DNA from: Phenylobacterium deserti
GTDB lineage: Bacteria > Pseudomonadota > Alphaproteobacteria > Caulobacterales > Caulobacteraceae
Assembly (NCBI GenBank): GCA_945874825.1
Contig: CAMCIK010000014.1
Location: 1 to 37,664 of the forward strand
Direction: 5' to 3'
Length of the DNA stretch: 37,664 nt
Shown: positions 33,358 through 37,664 of the stretch, in pieces
Layout: every line of letters starts with the position of its first letter
Numbering within the stretch: position 1 is the stretch's first letter
Program-made: the position numbers and the translations under genes
The notes under the pieces: generated by a model
What the model was told of the DNA's origin: nothing
What the model saw: only the letters and a program-made list of their open reading frames with translations
Databases searched by the model: none

Positions 33358-34859
33358 CACCGGAGGCCGGCGACGAAGCGGCGATTGATGCCTTCTTCTC
33401 CGCCCTGGGCGGGCGCCGGATCGAGACCGCCTGCAACCGCGTCTACCTGGCTGGCGACACCGCCTGGAAGGTCAAGCGGCCGGTGGACCTGGGCTATGTG
33501 GACTTCACCACCCTTGAGCAGAGGCGGGAAGCCGCCGAGCGGGAGATCGCCTTCAATTCGCCTGCGGCGCCCGACATCTACCGCCGGGTCCACGCCGTCA
33601 CCCGGTCCGGCGACAGGCTTGAGCTGGACGGGGGTGGGCCTGCAGTGGACTACGTCGTCGAGATGCGGCGGTTCGACGAGGGCTCTGTCCTGTCGGCCCG
33701 GCCGGGGTCCGTGGATGGATCCCTGGCCGAGGCCCTTGGCAGGGAAATCTCCCGCCTCCACGCCGCCGCGCCCCTTCGTCCGGAAGGCGGCGGGGCGGAC
33801 GGCCTGGCCTACACCATCGACTCCAACGCCCACCTCCTGACGGGCCTCGCGGACCGCCTCGGCCGGGACGCTGTGGAGGCGGTGATCGCGACCACGGCGG
33901 GACGCTTTGCGGACGCCGCCGGGGTGCTGGAGGCCCGCCGCCGAGCCGGCTTCACCCGCCGCTGCCACGCCGACCTGCACCTCGGGAACATCCTGCTGGA
34001 GGACGGTCGCCCGGTCCTCTTCGACTGCATCGAGTTCAATGACCGGTTGTCGGACATCGACATCCAGTACGACCTTGCCTTCCTGTTGATGGACCTCGAC
34101 TTCCGCAACCGGCGCGACGCCGCCTGCCGGGTGCTGGATGCCTGGCTCGACGAGGCCGCCCGGCGGGAGGGCGAGGGGCTCCGGGAGGGCCTGGCCGTCC
34201 TGCCCCTCATGCTCTCCGTCCGGGCGGTGGTTCGCGCGCACGTCGAGGCCAATTCCGGCCATGACGACGCGGGCCGGGCCTACCTGGCCGCCGCCCTTCG
34301 CCACCTGCATCCCGAGCCGCCGCGCCTGTTCGCCGTGGGCGGGATGTCCGGGACCGGCAAGACCACCCTGGCCCGGGCCGTCGCCCCTCAGCTGGGCGCT
34401 TCGCCCGGCGCGGTCGTCCTGCGGTCAGACGAGATCCGCAAGCGGCTGTCTGGCGTCGCGCCGACGGACCGCCTGCCGCCTGGCGCCTATGCCCCGGGAA
34501 TGTCAGACCGCGTCCACGCGGCCCTGTTCGCCGAAGCCACGAGCCTGCTTGCCGCCGGGCGGTCCGTGATCCTGGACGCGACCTTCCTCGATCCTGAGCA
34601 CAGGGGCGCAGCGTCCGACCTGGCGGCCCGCCTGGGCCTGCCCTTCGCTGCCGTCTGGCTGGAGGGCACCCCGGAAGTCCTGAGGACGCGGCTGGCCAGC
34701 CGGTCCGGAGACGCCTCCGACGCCACGTTCCAGACTCTTGATCAGCAGGCGACTCGGGACGCCGGTTCGATCGCCTGGCCCCGCCTGCGGGCGGAACTTG
34801 ACGCCACGCCCGCCGCGCTGGAAGTGTTTTCACGAGCCTCCGGAGCCGCACAGACATGA
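33354..34859 (+). CDS. Aminoglycoside-phosphotransferase-like domain fused to a P-loop kinase
   Basis: A 501-residue two-domain protein. Residues 1-315 are an APH/choline-kinase-like fold with the catalytic loop [15 protein letters not shown] and metal Asp in [10 protein letters not shown]. Residues 325-500 are a P-loop kinase with [15 protein letters not shown] (Walker A), [13 protein letters not shown] and [11 protein letters not shown], as in gluconate-kinase/zeta-toxin-like folds. This domain pair is a known but uncharacterised bacterial family. The GTG at 33354 overlaps the pdxH stop; a TTG 24 bases upstream also exists. Its 3' end overlaps the thioredoxin-like gene (ATGA). Not clearly an antibiotic-resistance enzyme. 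Confidence 0.9.
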   Translation: MTPEAGDEAAIDAFFSALGGRRIETACNRVYLAGDTAWKVKRPVDLGYVDFTTLEQRREAAEREIAFNSPAAPDIYRRVHAVTRSGDRLELDGGGPAVDYVVEMRRFDEGSVLSARPGSVDGSLAEALGREISRLHAAAPLRPEGGGADGLAYTIDSNAHLLTGLADRLGRDAVEAVIATTAGRFADAAGVLEARRRAGFTRRCHADLHLGNILLEDGRPVLFDCIEFNDRLSDIDIQYDLAFLLMDLDFRNRRDAACRVLDAWLDEAARREGEGLREGLAVLPLMLSVRAVVRAHVEANSGHDDAGRAYLAAALRHLHPEPPRLFAVGGMSGTGKTTLARAVAPQLGASPGAVVLRSDEIRKRLSGVAPTDRLPPGAYAPGMSDRVHAALFAEATSLLAAGRSVILDATFLDPEHRGAASDLAARLGLPFAAVWLEGTPEVLRTRLASRSGDASDATFQTLDQQATRDAGSIAWPRLRAELDATPAALEVFSRASGAAQT

Positions 34860-35371
34860 ACCGACGCCGCCTGATCCTTACTGCCACCGCCACGGCTGAG
34901 GCCTCGCCCGCCCTGGCCGCCCCGGCGGCGCCGCGCATGTCGATCGCCACCTTCGCGGAGCTGAGGACCCCCCTGCCCCTGCCCTACGACGAGGCGGCAG
35001 ACGCCAACGCCGCCGTGGACCGCGCCCGCGCCGAGGCCCGCCGCAAGGGCAAGCGCCTGATCATCGACCTTGGCGGCAACTGGTGCCCCGACTGCCGGAT
35101 CCTAGCGGGAACCATGGCCCTGCCCGAACTCGACCGGTTCATGAGGGCGCACTTCGTGACGGTGATGGTCGATGTGGGTCGCTTCGACCGCAACCTGCAG
35201 ATCCCGGCGCGGTACGGCATCACCTCGCGCCTGCCGGGGGTGCCAGCCCTGATGGTGATCGATCCGAAGACGGACCGCCTTCTAAACCCCGACAGCTTCA
35301 GCGCCCTGTCCAGCGCACGGAAGATGTCGCCCCAGGCCCTGGTGGACTGGATCGCCGGCTGGGCGGCCTAG
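34856..35371 (+). CDS. Secreted thioredoxin-family protein
   Basis: A 171-residue protein with a signal-like N-terminus ([20 protein letters not shown], then AAPAAP) and a thioredoxin fold. The redox motif is WCPDC (Cys77, Cys80) in DLGGNWCPDC. The cis-proline region is PGVPALMVIDP. It probably works in the periplasm as a reductant or disulfide carrier. The start overlaps the kinase-fusion stop. The stop shares a CTAG with the convergent flavoprotein gene. Confidence 0.88.
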   Translation: MNRRRLILTATATAEASPALAAPAAPRMSIATFAELRTPLPLPYDEAADANAAVDRARAEARRKGKRLIIDLGGNWCPDCRILAGTMALPELDRFMRAHFVTVMVDVGRFDRNLQIPARYGITSRLPGVPALMVIDPKTDRLLNPDSFSALSSARKMSPQALVDWIAGWAA

Positions 35372-36480
35372 AGCCCGAGCCGCCCGGCAACCTCTTCGCC
35401 GATGGCGAGGGAACTGGTCAGGCCCGGGCTCTCGATCCCGAACAGGACCACAAGACCGTCCAGGCCGTGGGCCTGTGGGCCGTCGATCCGGAAGTCCGGC
35501 TGGGGCTGGTCGGGTCCATGCAGCTTGGGCCGGATCCCGGCATAGTCCGGCTGCAGGGCACCCTCAGGGAGGCCTGGCCAGAACCTGCGGATATAGTCGG
35601 CGAAGACCACAGCGCGGTCGGGATCGACGGAATAGTCCAGGGTCTCCACGAACTCGAGATCGGGACCGAAGACGGCCTGGCCTCCAAGGTCGCGGCGGTA
35701 ATGGGTGCCCAGGGCGCCGTGGATCGGCGGCGGATAGATCAGCCGGGCAAAGGGCGCACGCCCCGAAAGCCGGAAGTAAACGCCCTTGCCGTAGTGGGCC
35801 TCCGGAATGGAGGTCGCGGGAAAGCCCGAGATGTGGGCCGCGACGGCCTGTGCGTCGAGGCCTGGGGCCGTGACCAGGCACGCGGCGGTCAGGACGATCG
35901 GCTCCGACCCGCCCGCCCGGACCCTCCAGCCGCCACCGGCCAAGGGCTCGGCCCCCTCGAAGGGCGTCGATAGGGCGACGGTGCCACCGCGGGACTCGAT
36001 CTCGCCCTGGAGGGCCAGCATGTAGCCATGACTGTCAAAGACCCCGCTCTCCGGCGAGAGAAGGGCTGCATCGCACCTGAGGTCCGGCTCCAGGGCATGA
36101 GCCTGGGCGGCGGATAGCAAGGCCATCCCCTCGACATCATTGGTACGGGCCTGGGCGAGGATGCCATCGAGCCGCCCGAGTTCCTCGGGACCGTTGAATA
36201 CCACCAGCTTGCCGCAGCGGTCGAAGGCGACGCCGTGCGCCTCCAGAAAGGGGTACAAAGCCCGGCGTCCCTGGACGCACAGACGCGCCTTCAGCGAACC
36301 GGTCGGATAATAGAGCCCGCCATGGACGACCTCGGAGTTCCGCGCCGAGACGCCTTCGCCGATCCGCGGGCCGGCCTCCAGCACCAGGGTCGACTGCCCG
36401 CGCGCGGCCAGGGCGTAGCCGCAGGCGAGCCCCACGGCACCCGCCCCCACCACCACAGCGTCAAAGTCGAATGCGGACAT
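35368..36480 (-). CDS. FAD-dependent oxidoreductase, L-2-hydroxyglutarate-dehydrogenase-like
   Basis: A 370-residue DAO-family flavoenzyme. The FAD loop is AVVVGAGAVGLACGYALAAR, followed by the glutamate of the ribose site in LVLEAG. Substrate-side blocks include ARNSEVVHGGLYYPTGSLKA and the C-terminal FGIESPGLTSSLAIGEEVA, both characteristic of L2HGDH/LhgO. It likely oxidises L-2-hydroxyglutarate or a similar 2-hydroxyacid and passes electrons to the membrane pool. The start is the ATG at 36480. It is divergent from the Lrp-type regulator, which may control it. Confidence 0.88.
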   Translation of the reverse strand: MSAFDFDAVVVGAGAVGLACGYALAARGQSTLVLEAGPRIGEGVSARNSEVVHGGLYYPTGSLKARLCVQGRRALYPFLEAHGVAFDRCGKLVVFNGPEELGRLDGILAQARTNDVEGMALLSAAQAHALEPDLRCDAALLSPESGVFDSHGYMLALQGEIESRGGTVALSTPFEGAEPLAGGGWRVRAGGSEPIVLTAACLVTAPGLDAQAVAAHISGFPATSIPEAHYGKGVYFRLSGRAPFARLIYPPPIHGALGTHYRRDLGGQAVFGPDLEFVETLDYSVDPDRAVVFADYIRRFWPGLPEGALQPDYAGIRPKLHGPDQPQPDFRIDGPQAHGLDGLVVLFGIESPGLTSSLAIGEEVAGRLGL

Positions 36481-36639
36481 GCCTGACGCCTAAACCAGTC
36501 CGGCGGGAAAGCAAGGCGCCGGGGCCGTTGTTGGTCGGGTGTTGCGTGTGACTGCCATTTTGAGGCACAAGCCTGCGCTGAGCGGCGTGGTTAGGGCCCC
36601 GCCCGGTAGATCCATGCTCAAATGACGCAAGGAGAGTGC

Positions 36640-37131
36640 GTGGCCGAGTCTCTGGACGCCATCGACGCCCGGATCCTGGACCTGATCCAGAACGACGCCG
36701 GCCTGTCCGTCGCCGAGATCGCCGACCGGGTCGGCCTGTCCTCCAGCCCCTGTTGGCGTCGGATCAAGCGCCTGGAGGACGCCGGCGTGATCCAGCGGCG
36801 GGTGACCATCCTTGACCGCGGGAAGCTCGGCCTTTCCTTTGAGGTCTACTGCACGGTCAAGCTGGCCCTGCCGACCAAGGATAACCTCGACGCCTTCGAC
36901 CGGGCGATCATGGACATGCCCGAGGTGGTGCAATGCGCCACCGTGACGGGATCGGCGGACTATGAACTGCGGATCGTGACCCGCGACATGCCCGCCTTCG
37001 ACGAGTTCCTCAGAGGTAACTTGCTGTCCCTCGGCCTGGTCTCGAACATCGAGAGCCGGATCGTCATCCGGTCCGTGAAGAACACGACAGCGGCACCCCT
37101 GGGCCTCATCACCCCGCACGTGGCCAGCTAG
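36640..37131 (+). CDS. Lrp/AsnC-family transcriptional regulator
   Basis: A 163-residue regulator. The N-terminal helix-turn-helix reads LSVAEIADRVGLSSSPCWRR, with IKRLEDAGVIQRR after it, and the C-terminal RAM domain binds amino acids (TGSADYELRIVTRDMPAFDE). I chose the GTG at 36640, five bases after a GGAG site; an ATG at 36622 would add six residues but has no clear ribosome site. It is divergent from the flavoprotein. The 159-base intergenic region shows no other gene. Confidence 0.92.
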   Translation: MAESLDAIDARILDLIQNDAGLSVAEIADRVGLSSSPCWRRIKRLEDAGVIQRRVTILDRGKLGLSFEVYCTVKLALPTKDNLDAFDRAIMDMPEVVQCATVTGSADYELRIVTRDMPAFDEFLRGNLLSLGLVSNIESRIVIRSVKNTTAAPLGLITPHVAS

Positions 37132-37145
37132 ATCCGGCGCAGGCG

Positions 37146-37664
37146 TCAGGTCAGGTCGGCGAGACCGCGGCGCGTCTGGACAAGGTATTCGATCCCGGTC
37201 CAGACCGTCAGCAGGGCCGCGACCCAGACCAGACCCAGGGGCAGGAGGGGCGGAAGGAAAGGCAGCAAGGCCGTCCCCAGCATGGTCGCCAGGGCGACGA
37301 GCTGAACCGCCGTCTTCCACTTGGCGAGACCGGTCACCGGAAGCTTCAACCCCCGGGCGGCACCCACTTCGCGCAGGGCGCTGACGGCGAACTCCCGGAA
37401 CAGGATCAGACCCGCCGGAAGCGCGAAGGCCGGACCGGCCCCCGCCGCCAGGAGGCCGATCACAGCCCCGCAGACCAGGATCTTGTCACCAATCGGATCC
37501 AGGATGGTTCCCCAGACGGTGATGGCGTCGAACCGGCGGGCCAGCCAACCGTCGAGGAAGTCCGTTACCGCTGCAATCACGAAGGCCCAGAAGGCAAAGG
37601 CCGCCAGCTGGCCCCCGGGGTCCCGGCCGGCGCCGATGGCCACGAGGGCGGCGAACATGGCCAG
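37146..37664 (-). CDS. pgsA: CDP-diacylglycerol-glycerol-3-phosphate phosphatidyltransferase, cut by window edge
   Basis: The last 172 or so residues of PgsA, which makes phosphatidylglycerophosphate in the inner membrane. The CDP-alcohol phosphotransferase motif is complete: DGWLARR...GTILDPIGD fits D-G-x2-A-R-x8-G-x3-D-x3-D. Several membrane helices follow, and LAKWKTAVQLVALATML is a PgsA-type segment. The frame runs out of the window at 37664, so only a short N-terminal piece is missing. The stop is 14 bases from the convergent Lrp gene stop. Confidence 0.94.
   Translation of the reverse strand: MAMFAALVAIGAGRDPGGQLAAFAFWAFVIAAVTDFLDGWLARRFDAITVWGTILDPIGDKILVCGAVIGLLAAGAGPAFALPAGLILFREFAVSALREVGAARGLKLPVTGLAKWKTAVQLVALATMLGTALLPFLPPLLPLGLVWVAALLTVWTGIEYLVQTRRGLADLT

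Noticed and set aside
1..37664. Defence island, prophage, insertion sequence or CRISPR array
   Set aside because: No transposase, integrase, phage structural gene, cas gene or regularly spaced repeat was seen; the tRNA-Met flank shows no attachment-site repeat.

Overview
This is a GC-rich, gene-dense bacterial chromosome segment that looks like a member of the Caulobacteraceae (Caulobacter/Phenylobacterium relatives). The main reasons are a TacA-like NtrC regulator close to a GapR (DUF2312) homologue, a DUF1013/TrcR-type cell-cycle regulator, paired DUF465 proteins, a RibBX-type riboflavin protein, and frequent ATGA/GTGA/TTGA gene overlaps. The assignment rests on recognised families and remembered gene order, not on a search. 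No phage, insertion sequence, CRISPR array or origin was seen. Most of the window is core chromosome.

Layout. 1-2.2 kb: the start of a PQQ alcohol dehydrogenase (cut by the window) divergent from a TacA-like sigma-54 activator. 2.2-5.8 kb: gapR with a coupled small gene, ribosomal protein L36, a lytic transglycosylase and an MFS transporter. 5.8-9.1 kb: motA, purE-purK and a GGDEF protein. 9.3-10.6 kb: two DUF465 proteins and a TrcR-like regulator. 10.6-15.5 kb: an overlapping acyl-CoA synthetase / FMN reductase / ribBX operon and an acyl-CoA dehydrogenase. 15.7-18.5 kb: a beta-lactamase-fold hydrolase and a MATE transporter with a collagen-like N-terminus. 18.7-23.8 kb: rfbB, two related membrane proteins (one frameshifted), asparagine synthase and a glycosyltransferase. 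23.9 kb: tRNA-Met(CAT). 24-27.5 kb: a GNAT enzyme coupled to a C-type-lectin/RTX protein, a methyltransferase, and a degenerate histidine-kinase-like protein with a receiver. 27.8-29.5 kb: queC-queE-queD. 29.5-30.7 kb: a secreted Mn-type superoxide dismutase and a MerC-like membrane protein. 30.8-37.7 kb: aroC, a dienelactone hydrolase, pdxH, an APH-like/P-loop kinase fusion, a thioredoxin-like protein, an L-2-hydroxyglutarate-dehydrogenase-like flavoprotein, an Lrp regulator and a partial pgsA.

The genes cover purine, riboflavin, queuosine, PLP, chorismate and phospholipid metabolism, cell-cycle and cyclic-di-GMP regulation, motility, surface polysaccharide and fatty-acid use. I found no large new defence or mobile system. 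The best leads are smaller: a predicted Zur operator inside the promoter of the MerC-like gene, next to a secreted Mn-type SOD; a collagen-like extension on a MATE transporter whose DNA can also form a G-quadruplex; a kinase-like protein that has lost its phospho-acceptor histidine; an RTX-lectin/GNAT coupled pair; an overlapping synthetase/flavin reductase/RibBX operon; and a QueD homologue without the usual catalytic cysteine.
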